Assembly: GCA_002422725.1 (NCBI GenBank)
Contig: DITE01000093.1
Location: 1 to 20,309, forward strand
Length of the DNA stretch: 20,309 nucleotides
From: Bacteroidales bacterium UBA6192
Lineage (GTDB): Bacteria > Bacteroidota > Bacteroidia > Bacteroidales > F082
Direction of reading: 5' to 3'
The position numbers and the translations under genes were made by a program. Positions within the stretch are counted from its first letter, which is position 1. Each line of letters begins with the position of its first letter. The notes below the pieces were generated by a model, which was not told where the DNA came from, ran no database searches, and was given only the letters and a program-made list of their open reading frames with translations. Positions 1 to 7,994 of the stretch are shown one piece after another.

Positions 1-355
1 GGCCTAGTTTGTCCGGAATATTCAACAAGCCAATTAATTAGAGTTTCAAATTGATATTGCCAATTGTTCAGACAAAAAACCTTTTTTTTCCTTTCTGGAT
101 TTCCTGCAACAATGTTTTCAGGTTAGGTAAAGGGTACTCTTTCTCTCAACAGTTCACATAGTTACTTTGCTCTATACCGCTCCGGAGAGTTTAGGGATAT
201 CTATCTCAATTTTTTCTTTTGCTTTAAAATCGAAAATTCACGGAATCTACGGATATAACTCCAATTTAGTTCTGCTTTTGGAATATATGTCCATTTCTTG
301 GAATTGAATTTAGTTTATTGAATAGCTTAATGCCCTTCATTTTAGTTGTTAGTAT
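1..355. other. Non-coding region downstream of the operon
   Basis: This AT-rich stretch follows the stop codon of the last gene of the minus-strand operon. The frames read at the left edge close quickly: two of the three plus frames stop within about 55 bases, and minus-strand stops are frequent. I see no tRNA, no repeat array and no convincing intrinsic terminator. The nearest candidates are a TCCAA/TTGGA inverted pair (260-264 and 278-282) and a run of eight T beside a run of six A around 74-90. Neither has the GC-rich stem and U-tract expected of a terminator. It probably carries the operon's 3' untranslated end, but nothing specific can be assigned. Confidence 0.5.
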
Positions 356-2866
356 TTATTTGCTTCTAGATAAATAAATCTTTTCATGAAAAGTATTCAT
401 TGCTTCAAGAATCATATGATGATTGACGGGTTTTGAAATGTAATAGTCAAATCCCGACTCCAGAATTCTTTCACGATCGCCTGACATGGCGTAGGCTGTT
501 TGTGCAACAAAAGGAATTTGTTGATAGAATGGATATTTCTTCAGTATGAACTCTCTAAGTCTGATGCCATCCCAGGGTGCAGGCAGGTTTATATCCACGA
601 AAAGGATTTCAAAATGATGATTTTCCTTTTCCAGGTTTTGGATCTGTTTCAATGCTGAGTCCCCGTCAGGAACTGATTTAACATCTCCATATATTTCCAG
701 CATTTTTGAGAGTACAATTCTACTTGATTGATCGTCTTCAATCACTAAAATTTTTATGTCTTTTGGTAAAATTGTCCTTTCAAAGTCTTTATTCTCTAAT
801 TTCTGTATCTTAGTATGTTCAAAATCAATTTCATTGGTGGGTATTTGTATTTCTATGGTTGTTCCAATTGTTTTTTCCGAAAATACTTCCAGTTGACCAC
901 CCATGAGATTCATTAATCTTTTTGCCAGGGGTAAGCCCAGACCTGCTCCCTGATATTGCCGGGTATAGCCTAAACTTTCTTGTCTGAATGCTTCAAATAT
1001 ATAAGGAAGGTAGGCTGAATCGATTCCTATACCTGTATCTTTAATTCCTATGGTTATGAACTTTCCTTTGGGTTCTTTTCCAACTTCAAATTTAATGTAG
1101 CCTTTTTCGGTGTATTTTATGGAATTGTCAATTATTTCGTTAAAAACTCTGAATATGGTATCCCTGTCAGCAACAATAATTTGATCTGTATGTATATCAG
1201 CAACTATTTTGATTCCTTTTTCATTTGCCCTGAATGAGTTTAATTCGATGACCTGATCAACTATTGGTTTTAGACTAATTGGACTAATATTCATAGTAAG
1301 ATCATTAGCTTCGATACGGCTAATATCTATGATATTGTTAAGCAGGTGAAGCAAACGTTCACCACTTTTTTGAATCGAATTGGCATATTCAAATAACTCT
1401 GGTTTTTCGATCATGGCCAGTTCAAGTTCCAACAAATTGGCAAATCCCATGATTCCATTCAATGGAGTCCTGATTTCGTGACTCATGTTAGCAAGAAATG
1501 CATTTTTCAGATAATTGGCATCCTCCGCTTTCAAAAGAGCAGTTTTTAATTCCTGGTCTACTCTTTCTCTTTCTTTAAGTTCCTCCTCGAGCACTTGAAT
1601 ACGTTCTTCAATTCTTTTCTCCAGATTTGATTCGATCAATTGAAGTTTGCCCTTTGATTGTGAAATGCTGTCACTTAGGTCAATGAAGGATTTCTGTTGA
1701 ACTGACCGATGTCTTATAAATTTTAATAGTAAAAATATGATGATTGATAACTGAAAAAGTAGAAGTGCTATCCAGATAAATAGTTTATTATTTGGTTCAC
1801 TTTTTAAGCTGCCATATTCATCACCATTTGTTTTCCAGTCAATAAATATCTGATTAAGTTGTGTTTCTTTTTTTCTGTTGAGACTGTCAAAAATTTCAGA
1901 TATTTCATGTAAGACATAAAATGCCTGATCGGGAGCTACTAACCGAAAGATATCCATGTATTGATGCTTAGTCCAAATTTTAAAACCTGAAAGATGCTTA
2001 TTTAAGGCGTAATATTGGGCAATTTGCAGGATTGCAAGTTTTTGCTCATGATCCTCAGACAGATAATAAATCAATTGTAAAAGTTCGGCATACGATGAAA
2101 TATCAGGGTCATTAGCATGTTCCTCCAATAACCCTTCGGCACGACTCCTGATCTTTTCTTTTTCTAACTGACCAATGTTGGCCAATGAACTAAGCCTGAT
2201 TTCCTGTGTCTTTAGGATAAGTGGAATAAGATAGCTTGTGTCAATCGTAGCTTGAGCAGCTCTGAAGAATAACCTTGCTTTGTCGGGTTCAAGCCGATTG
2301 AGGTACAAACGTGTAATTTGACAATGTGAAAAAACGATCAGACTGGTATCACCAGAATTTTCTGCTTCCATGGCAAGTTTCTTTAAAACAGCCAGTGAGA
2401 AATCGACATTGCCGGTTTTTTCAGAAATAATGTAAGCCAGTTGCAGATAGTAAAACTTGTCCTTCTGATTAAAAAATTCAGTTTTTAGATAGATCTTTTC
2501 TATTTGATCAAAAGCTGCTGAATAATAGCCAAGCAATGAAAGCACGGATACTGAAATCAGTTGTTCTTTTAAAAATCGCATGGATAACGCTGTATCACCG
2601 TCTGCGGTTAAATGTTTGTGACTCTTAAACAATTGCTTGGAAACAACCAGGGTATTCTCTAACGGCAGACTGTCATGATAGAAACGAGCTATTTCCTGAC
2701 TCAACACATCATCAACCAAAGTTGAATTACTAAAGTAGTCGAATCTGATTATTTTGTCTGAGAAGTTGACTTTTAATACGTTTGTATTGTTTTGTCCGGA
2801 CGTTTCGTAAGTTAATAGTCCAATGAAGGCAAAAATGAAATAGAGTAAAGTGAACCTGAATTTCAT
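356..2866 (-). CDS. Hybrid sensor histidine kinase/response regulator with TPR-like periplasmic sensor
   Basis: Membrane-bound two-component sensor, 836 residues, starting at ATG 2866. Visible in order: signal peptide (about 1-24); a helix-rich periplasmic region (about 90-345) resembling degenerate TPR repeats; one transmembrane helix (361-383); a charged coiled coil (about 405-450); HisKA with phospho-acceptor His463 in SHEIRTPLN; HATPase_c with N-box Asn576/Asn581, G1 DTGIGI (610-615) and G2 GAGLGL (640-645); and a C-terminal receiver domain with acidic Asp711/Asp712, phospho-acceptor Asp758, Thr790 and Lys812. All catalytic residues are present, so it should be active. No DNA-binding output domain follows, so the phosphate must pass to another protein (an HPt or regulator not in this window), or the receiver acts on the kinase itself. 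Its ATG overlaps the upstream methyltransferase stop as ATGA, implying translational coupling to the polysaccharide operon. The signal it senses is unknown; envelope or EPS status is inference from context. Confidence 0.93.
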   Translation of the reverse strand: MKFRFTLLYFIFAFIGLLTYETSGQNNTNVLKVNFSDKIIRFDYFSNSTLVDDVLSQEIARFYHDSLPLENTLVVSKQLFKSHKHLTADGDTALSMRFLKEQLISVSVLSLLGYYSAAFDQIEKIYLKTEFFNQKDKFYYLQLAYIISEKTGNVDFSLAVLKKLAMEAENSGDTSLIVFSHCQITRLYLNRLEPDKARLFFRAAQATIDTSYLIPLILKTQEIRLSSLANIGQLEKEKIRSRAEGLLEEHANDPDISSYAELLQLIYYLSEDHEQKLAILQIAQYYALNKHLSGFKIWTKHQYMDIFRLVAPDQAFYVLHEISEIFDSLNRKKETQLNQIFIDWKTNGDEYGSLKSEPNNKLFIWIALLLFQLSIIIFLLLKFIRHRSVQQKSFIDLSDSISQSKGKLQLIESNLEKRIEERIQVLEEELKERERVDQELKTALLKAEDANYLKNAFLANMSHEIRTPLNGIMGFANLLELELAMIEKPELFEYANSIQKSGERLLHLLNNIIDISRIEANDLTMNISPISLKPIVDQVIELNSFRANEKGIKIVADIHTDQIIVADRDTIFRVFNEIIDNSIKYTEKGYIKFEVGKEPKGKFITIGIKDTGIGIDSAYLPYIFEAFRQESLGYTRQYQGAGLGLPLAKRLMNLMGGQLEVFSEKTIGTTIEIQIPTNEIDFEHTKIQKLENKDFERTILPKDIKILVIEDDQSSRIVLSKMLEIYGDVKSVPDGDSALKQIQNLEKENHHFEILFVDINLPAPWDGIRLREFILKKYPFYQQIPFVAQTAYAMSGDRERILESGFDYYISKPVNHHMILEAMNTFHEKIYLSRSK

Positions 2867-3684
2867 CTCGTTGTTTGTTTCCTACCAACAAATATAATCT
2901 CTTTCGGGTTAAGGGCGAAGTTTTTTTTCTCAATTGTTGTCTCCAATAAATCCTGAACAGAGAAAGTGGACACATGAAAACCAACATTTTCGAGACGTTT
3001 CCTGTAATCCATTCCATAAAGTCTGACATGATCAAACTGTCCGAAATGTTTTTCCCTGCCAATCTGGTCAATTATTGAAGGGTCTTCATAGGTTGTTTCG
3101 AGCAACGGTGACCAGGGCACCTGAAGTATCGCTGCTCCACCGGATTTAAGCACTCTGTAAATCTCTGCCATAGCCTGATGGTCATCGGCAACATGCTCCA
3201 GTACATGGTTACAAATGACCATATCAAATGAATTGCTTTCAAATGTTAAAGCTTCAATATCAATTATTTTCATCGAATCATGATAGTAAACACCTTCGTG
3301 GTATTTTGCCCCGGAAATGTACAAACCATTTACATTAGATTTCAGGAATGTCCCCAGGGAGGGTTCTGGAGCAATGTGGAGCAAACTGATGTTGTTTTTG
3401 AGAAGCTTATTTTTCTCCAGAAAAAAATACATTAACCTGTCCCGATCAGTGGAATTGCAGCCAGGACAAACCATGTTTTTCCGACGGCCAGCTCCAATTA
3501 TTTGCATTGTTTTAATTACCGGAAGGTCAAACCCTCCAGACAGCATTTTCCGATAGCTTTTTTTGCAATAAGGGCAAAAGAAAGAATTGCCAATGTAAAA
3601 CAGGGCCCTAAAACCCAGATATAGTTTCTTTGTCGGTCTTTTTAAGGCGGGAGGCAATACGCTCTTCAGCAGCGATGTTATCAC
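2863..3684 (-). CDS. Class I SAM-dependent methyltransferase with N-terminal Cys4 motif
   Basis: Predicted cytoplasmic methyltransferase of 273 residues. An N-terminal segment carries two cysteine pairs, CPYC (37-40) and CPGC (73-76), that could bind zinc. The Rossmann core follows: a SAM-binding strand and loop around LLHIAPEPS (101-109), an acidic residue after the next strand (Asp142/Glu144), and the Methyltransf_11-like segment MVICNHVLEHV (155-165). The start is GTG at 3684. It is chosen because an in-frame TAA lies directly before it and the next in-frame ATG is at residue 47, beyond the first Cys pair. Six bases separate it from the upstream beta-helix gene, and it overlaps the kinase start by four bases. 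Proteins of this kind are common in polysaccharide clusters, where they are presumed to methylate a sugar or a glycan end. The substrate here is unknown. Confidence 0.85.
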   Translation of the reverse strand: MITSLLKSVLPPALKRPTKKLYLGFRALFYIGNSFFCPYCKKSYRKMLSGGFDLPVIKTMQIIGAGRRKNMVCPGCNSTDRDRLMYFFLEKNKLLKNNISLLHIAPEPSLGTFLKSNVNGLYISGAKYHEGVYYHDSMKIIDIEALTFESNSFDMVICNHVLEHVADDHQAMAEIYRVLKSGGAAILQVPWSPLLETTYEDPSIIDQIGREKHFGQFDHVRLYGMDYRKRLENVGFHVSTFSVQDLLETTIEKKNFALNPKEIIFVGRKQTTR

Positions 3685-3690
3685 TTAACT

Positions 3691-5325
3691 TTATTTTATT
3701 TTGATGAATTTACGCAAAATACTTTGTTGTCCTTTCGGAACTTCAATAAGGTATGGTCCCTGAGGTAGCATTTCTATGTTAAGTTCCATCACCCCCTGAT
3801 CCATTTGAATAATCTGATTCTTGTTGATAATGAAAGTGTTGCCCAATGAACTATGGATTATAATATGATCGATTTTTAAATCCTTATCACGAATCAATAT
3901 TTTCAACTTATCTGTTGCAGGATTTGGCACAAGCAGCAATTCATCAGTATTTTCACCTTCCAGGCCGCTAACACTGGCATAAGTATCCTGACATTCATAA
4001 GCACCAATATCTGGTAACTGGTTGTGGGGTCGTGGGGCATCGTTAATGTCAAACAACACATCGGATTCTCTTGCCCTGTTCACTGCGGGTGAATCAGGCT
4101 TTAAATCAAAATTACCGGTGGTGTGTTCAACGAACTTGACAGTTGTTAATCCTTCAGCAAGAAAATTATCTGCATACACATATTGCGACAATCCAAGGTT
4201 ATGGTCAAAATATGCCTTTTCATTCAAATCAATCAATGCTCCCGGATCAACAATGATGTTGTTGACAATTAGATTGTTAATTGTGTTGTTGTTAAAAAAT
4301 CTGATGCCAGTAGTTTTGGGACTTACAATCGTATTATGTATGAGCCTGATAGTGGCAACGCTTTGGTCGGGAGTATTTCCGATAAAGATTCCGTGCTTAG
4401 ACTGAGCTGGGTCATTTGGCTGAAAACTTTTCCCTGCTCTTACAACAAGATTGTTATAAATATTCATCGAAAAACTACCAAAAACATCAATACCGTCGCC
4501 TTTGCCATCGATAATCGTATTGTTATAGCAATCGCAGGTTGACCCACCGCCAATCAAAATCCCTGACATCTGATAGGTTGTTTCTTTCTGAGAGTCGAAC
4601 CTGATAGTATTGTTGTAAATAAAACAATCCTTCACGGCTGAACTTACCTGCAAGCCGTCCCAACCAGTTCGCTCGATAAGATTATTATAAATCTCAACTC
4701 CTTCAATCACATGTGGAAAAACAGTGGTATCGCAATTTGCCAGATATTGCCCTGTAAATTTTGAACTACCTACATAGAAACCTTCATCACCAATATCATG
4801 GAGGTAACAATCATGAATTTTGATGTTGTACATGGTAAATTTATCTCTGGTCGACTGAAAATTAGTACATGATGGGTCAGTCTTTGCGTAAATTCCTCCA
4901 ATCAAGGTATTGGCAACTTCGATCCTGTCAACCTCAATATCGCTGCTCATGTCATCAATACTGATGCCAGCACCATTTAGGACTTTGTTGATTTTTATGC
5001 CATAAAAATCATTGTCATTTCCCGAGCCTGTTAATCTAACATGATTGCAACCACTAAACTTGATCCCATAAAAATGATCCGTATCGAGGATAGATCTACC
5101 ATTATGATTGATAATTATAATGGGCAGCTCATGGGTTCCCTGAACATTCTGAATCAACAAGTAGCTTCTCAAGCCAGGTTCAATACAGATTATCGATCCG
5201 GCCGGGATACTTTCACCGTTAACAACATTTTGACTTGTCGGAATATAAAAATTACAGTTGTTCTGGCAATATATTGTATTGAATATAAATGAATTAATGA
5301 GTAATATAACTAATTTCCATTTCAT
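3691..5325 (-). CDS. Secreted right-handed beta-helix protein with T9SS C-terminal sorting domain
   Basis: Predicted secreted protein of 544 residues. I start it at ATG 5325 (MKWKLVILL), not the longer frame from 5361. That start gives an immediate signal peptide (about 1-20) and sits 8 bases past the upstream stop, while the longer form overlaps that gene and puts a basic stretch before the signal. Residues about 40-380 form repeated short strands with N-rich turns (YNNTI, YNNTII, IYNNLVV), typical of parallel beta-helix (PbH1/pectate-lyase-like) coils. A segment with NFDLKPDSPAV (about 405-415) and LPDIGAYEC (437-445) follows, as in choice-of-anchor beta-helix proteins. The last ~80 residues, beginning near VPNPATDKL and ending in RKFIKIK, match a type A T9SS sorting domain, so it should cross the outer membrane and be surface-anchored or released. 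Polysaccharide lyase, epimerase or structural binding roles are all possible; no catalytic residues can be assigned. Confidence 0.88.
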   Translation of the reverse strand: MKWKLVILLINSFIFNTIYCQNNCNFYIPTSQNVVNGESIPAGSIICIEPGLRSYLLIQNVQGTHELPIIIINHNGRSILDTDHFYGIKFSGCNHVRLTGSGNDNDFYGIKINKVLNGAGISIDDMSSDIEVDRIEVANTLIGGIYAKTDPSCTNFQSTRDKFTMYNIKIHDCYLHDIGDEGFYVGSSKFTGQYLANCDTTVFPHVIEGVEIYNNLIERTGWDGLQVSSAVKDCFIYNNTIRFDSQKETTYQMSGILIGGGSTCDCYNNTIIDGKGDGIDVFGSFSMNIYNNLVVRAGKSFQPNDPAQSKHGIFIGNTPDQSVATIRLIHNTIVSPKTTGIRFFNNNTINNLIVNNIIVDPGALIDLNEKAYFDHNLGLSQYVYADNFLAEGLTTVKFVEHTTGNFDLKPDSPAVNRARESDVLFDINDAPRPHNQLPDIGAYECQDTYASVSGLEGENTDELLLVPNPATDKLKILIRDKDLKIDHIIIHSSLGNTFIINKNQIIQMDQGVMELNIEMLPQGPYLIEVPKGQQSILRKFIKIK

Positions 5326-5333
5326 ATAACATT

Positions 5334-6527
5334 TTATTTGCCTCTTTTTGCACGCTCCCAATTTACGGATTGACTTCCTTTAAGATAGCGTTTTATACCC
5401 AGGATGACAGCCATATTCATGATAAAGAAATAGTATGGAACGAACAGTATCTTTACCTTGACAGCTTTATTCTCTAAGTACCAACCGATTAATGCCATGC
5501 TATAAAATATGGTTTGCCCTATAAAAAGCCAGGTATAGAGGCTGCTGAGATTAAAAGTTCCATTTTCAAAGGCAAGTATTCCATTGAGGATAAAGATAAA
5601 TGGAAGTGACATAGGAGCAAGTGTCCAGCGCAAAACCCGATGTGAAACATATTGAAAGCTGAGCATGCCAAAACGAAAAATATTCAATAAGGGACTAAGC
5701 CTAACGATAGATTGGATTCCACCTGCGGCAATACGGATTTTTCTTTTAAGCTCTTCTTTTACATTGGCCGATGAGGTTTCTATGGCGTATGCTTCAGGGT
5801 CATACTGAATGGTATAGCCTTTCATGGCTATTCTTAAGGAAATGATGAAATCATCGAGAAGTGTATCCTTTTCAACTTTCTCAAACAATTCGGTTCGTAT
5901 AGCGAAAAGTTCTCCGGCTGCCCCTACAACTGAGTAAAGCTCAGCGTCCCACTTTTTTAATTTTGATTCGTATTTCCAATAGATTCCCTCAGACCCTGCT
6001 GCCGAGTCTTTCTCTTTACTGTAAATTCGTTTTTCTCCAGAAACGCAACCAACTGTCGGATCGCTGAAAAGCTTTACAATCCGTCTTACAGATTCTTTTC
6101 CAAGCATTGTATTCCCGTCTGAAAAAACTACAATTGGTGTCTTAACAAACTGCATTCCCCTGTTCATAGCACCGATTTTACCTCCTCGTGCATTTTCGTG
6201 AAACACTTCCACACCTTTGCTTTGGTAATTGCGGAGCAGATCGGGCGTTCCGTCATCAGACCCATCGGTAATCCACACCTGAAATAACTTTTGCTTTGGA
6301 TATTCGAGTTCAAACGAGTTATTGACTTTCGCATCTACATAGTCTTTTTCATTGTAGGCCGCCACAAAAAGCGTTACTTCAGGTTCATAATCAATATCTG
6401 ATTCCTTCGCTTTTCGCCAGAGCAATCGTTTTATTTTTACCAACATGAATAAAATAATCCCATATCCGAGATATGCATAGAATACGATAAAAATTAAGAT
6501 CCACAAAATCAGTTGGATAGTAAACAT
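5334..6527 (-). CDS. Membrane-anchored family 2 glycosyltransferase
   Basis: GT-A glycosyltransferase of 397 residues with one N-terminal membrane helix (about 5-31) and three or so C-terminal helices (about 300-385). The catalytic core shows the nucleotide-binding strand VTLFVAAYNE (51-60), TDGSDDGT (87-94), FSDGNTM (135-141) at the usual DxD site, and LLDDFIISLR (223-232) at the ED catalytic-base position. Where processive synthases have QxxRW, this protein has KRKIRIAAGGIQ (261-272), a basic helix of a different type. It therefore belongs to a GT2 subgroup apart from the two QxxRW enzymes in this operon. It likely adds one sugar to the lipid-linked repeat unit at the inner membrane; donor and linkage cannot be read. 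Gaps are 10 bases upstream and 8 bases downstream. Confidence 0.9.
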   Translation of the reverse strand: MFTIQLILWILIFIVFYAYLGYGIILFMLVKIKRLLWRKAKESDIDYEPEVTLFVAAYNEKDYVDAKVNNSFELEYPKQKLFQVWITDGSDDGTPDLLRNYQSKGVEVFHENARGGKIGAMNRGMQFVKTPIVVFSDGNTMLGKESVRRIVKLFSDPTVGCVSGEKRIYSKEKDSAAGSEGIYWKYESKLKKWDAELYSVVGAAGELFAIRTELFEKVEKDTLLDDFIISLRIAMKGYTIQYDPEAYAIETSSANVKEELKRKIRIAAGGIQSIVRLSPLLNIFRFGMLSFQYVSHRVLRWTLAPMSLPFIFILNGILAFENGTFNLSSLYTWLFIGQTIFYSMALIGWYLENKAVKVKILFVPYYFFIMNMAVILGIKRYLKGSQSVNWERAKRGK

Positions 6528-6537
6528 GATGTTGTTT

Positions 6538-7338
6538 TTAGTGATTTCCTATTTTCTTAGCGCCGAAATTCAGTGCATCTATTGGATAGAACTCGAAAAC
6601 AGCTATTTCGTTTAAAATAGTTTTCAGATTTTCCTCTCCAGAATGGATGCTTTCTATGACAAAAAGCAGGTTTTCGTATTTTTGAATGAAGTTTTTAGAG
6701 CCTTTTAACACTTGTGCTTCCATTCCTTCAACATCAATTTTTACCATAATACTTTTCTCAGCAGGAATGTTAAACTCCTCAATCAGATCATCAAGCCTAA
6801 CTAATTTGACCTTCTCAGTGATACTCCTTACAACCTGATAACCAAACTCAACTGGAATTGAACTCAAATGAGAGGCTCCTGTATTAATTGGGTCAAATGC
6901 AAATTCAGCCTCAGATTTGCTGTCGCTCAATCCATAGTTGATACATTGGACCTTTTTTTCCAAATCATTTAGTAATACATTGATATTTAATGCTTTAAAA
7001 TTTTCATAGATAGGTTCAAACGCAATTACATTCATTCCTTTCTTGGCTGTAAATATTGAATATGTTCCTATATTGGAGCCAATGTCGAAGAAATAATGAT
7101 ATGAGTTACAATGTTTGTTTATAAACTGTTTGACACTCCATTCATAAGCATAATTTCCAAACTGAAAATCAAGTGATCCCTTTCTGTGCAGGAAATAACC
7201 AAGCTTTCCCTTAAAGACTCTGGTATCAAGAATTGACTTCTTTCCTATTATAAAAATGGCTGAAGCAAGTAACAACCGAAATTGGCCATGCAACAAAAAG
7301 TCCATGAAGTAACGATAAAACGTCTTGATCTTTGTCAT
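6538..7338 (-). CDS. FkbM family methyltransferase
   Basis: Predicted SAM-dependent O-methyltransferase, 266 residues. The FkbM signature is clear: motif I FFDIGSNIGTYS (83-94), the acidic SAM-ribose ligand in AFEP (Glu108), and the diagnostic MVKIDVEGMEAQVLKG (198-213). An N-terminal stretch with a hydrophobic patch (about 21-31) precedes the fold; it may associate with the membrane but is too weak to call a transmembrane segment. FkbM enzymes in surface-polysaccharide loci usually methylate a sugar hydroxyl, so this one probably modifies a residue of the repeat unit or caps the chain. It starts at ATG 7338, 27 bases after the acyltransferase gene and 10 bases before the next glycosyltransferase. 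Acceptor unknown. Confidence 0.92.
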   Translation of the reverse strand: MTKIKTFYRYFMDFLLHGQFRLLLASAIFIIGKKSILDTRVFKGKLGYFLHRKGSLDFQFGNYAYEWSVKQFINKHCNSYHYFFDIGSNIGTYSIFTAKKGMNVIAFEPIYENFKALNINVLLNDLEKKVQCINYGLSDSKSEAEFAFDPINTGASHLSSIPVEFGYQVVRSITEKVKLVRLDDLIEEFNIPAEKSIMVKIDVEGMEAQVLKGSKNFIQKYENLLFVIESIHSGEENLKTILNEIAVFEFYPIDALNFGAKKIGNH

Positions 7339-7365
7339 AATAATTTGCTTGCTGATTACCTTGCT

Positions 7366-7983
7366 TTAATCTGGTTTTATCCAGGATTTCGTTTCATTGC
7401 TGTACATTTTAAGGATCTTTGCGGGATTGCCACCAACAACCGAGTATGCAGGTATTGATTTTGTAACTATGCTTCCGGCAGCCACTACGCAATGTTTACC
7501 AATATGGACACCGGCAGTGATCACAGCATTTGCACCAATCCAAACATCGTCATCGATAATAATTTCCTTTGTCTCGATCGGTTGCATGCTGGGAGAAAGA
7601 TTTATGTCCTGATAACCATGGTTTAAACCTGAGGCAACAATATTTTGCGCAAACATGATATCATTTCCAATTTTAACCGGTCCAATTAACACGCAACCAA
7701 GACCAATGCGGGTACGGTCACCTATTATTACATCTCCAACACCGTTATTGACCGTGCTGAAGTCTTCAATTGTCGAGAGATCGCCAATTTCAAAGCGGTT
7801 GAATGGCATAACATCCATGCGGGTTCTTCTTCTGATACAGCTTCCTTTTCCTTTATGATGTTTAAACGGGTTTAAAAAAAGTTTTACCCAAAGTCTTGGT
7901 CTGGCCTGATTGGATGGCATCAGGGCCCAAAGAGCCAGTCTTTTTAATCCCGGATTCGATTTAATTCTTTCTTTCAGTCCCAT
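7366..7983 (-). CDS. Left-handed beta-helix acyltransferase (WbbJ/LbH family)
   Basis: Predicted cytoplasmic O-acyltransferase, most likely acetyl-CoA dependent, of 205 residues. The start is taken at ATG 7983 (MGLKERIK), not the in-frame ATG at 8025, because the latter lies inside the upstream glycosyltransferase gene and adds a peptide unlike the family. Hexapeptide repeats forming the beta-helix are visible: FEIGDLSTI, VIIGDRTRIGLG, VKIGNDIMF, then the classic C-terminal block IIIDDDVWIGANAVITAGV and IGKHCVVAAGSIVT ending in VVGGNPAKIL. His122 in SGLNHGY is the likely catalytic base. An N-terminal basic region precedes the helix, as in WcaF-like and colanic-acid acetyltransferases. It probably adds an acetyl or similar group to a sugar of the repeat unit. 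The gap to the gene upstream is 11 bases. Confidence 0.9.
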   Translation of the reverse strand: MGLKERIKSNPGLKRLALWALMPSNQARPRLWVKLFLNPFKHHKGKGSCIRRRTRMDVMPFNRFEIGDLSTIEDFSTVNNGVGDVIIGDRTRIGLGCVLIGPVKIGNDIMFAQNIVASGLNHGYQDINLSPSMQPIETKEIIIDDDVWIGANAVITAGVHIGKHCVVAAGSIVTKSIPAYSVVGGNPAKILKMYSNETKSWIKPD

Positions 7984-7994
7984 ACTAAAGATTA

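Noticed and set aside
74..282. Possible transcription terminator after the kinase gene
   Set aside because: The only inverted pairs are short and AT-rich (TCCAA/TTGGA with a 13-base loop; A-run/T-run) and none is followed by a convincing U-tract in the transcript direction.
2730..3071. Minus-strand open frame of 113 codons across the kinase/methyltransferase junction
   Set aside because: It overlaps the ends of two well-supported genes in another frame, and its translation is basic and without recognisable motifs; it is a shadow frame.
4022..4405. Plus-strand open frame of 127 codons opposite the beta-helix gene
   Set aside because: It lies wholly antisense to a gene with clear signal peptide, repeats and sorting tail. 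Its translation shows no recognisable fold, and no separate transcription signal is seen.
5262..5270. Possible lipobox (TIYC) at the end of the beta-helix protein's signal peptide
   Set aside because: The residues before Cys (I-Y) do not fit the usual small-residue lipobox, and the T9SS tail already explains surface localisation.
5326..5361. Longer start for the beta-helix protein (5361)
   Set aside because: It overlaps the upstream gene and places a Lys/Arg/Cys-rich stretch before the signal peptide; ATG 5325 begins directly with a good signal sequence.
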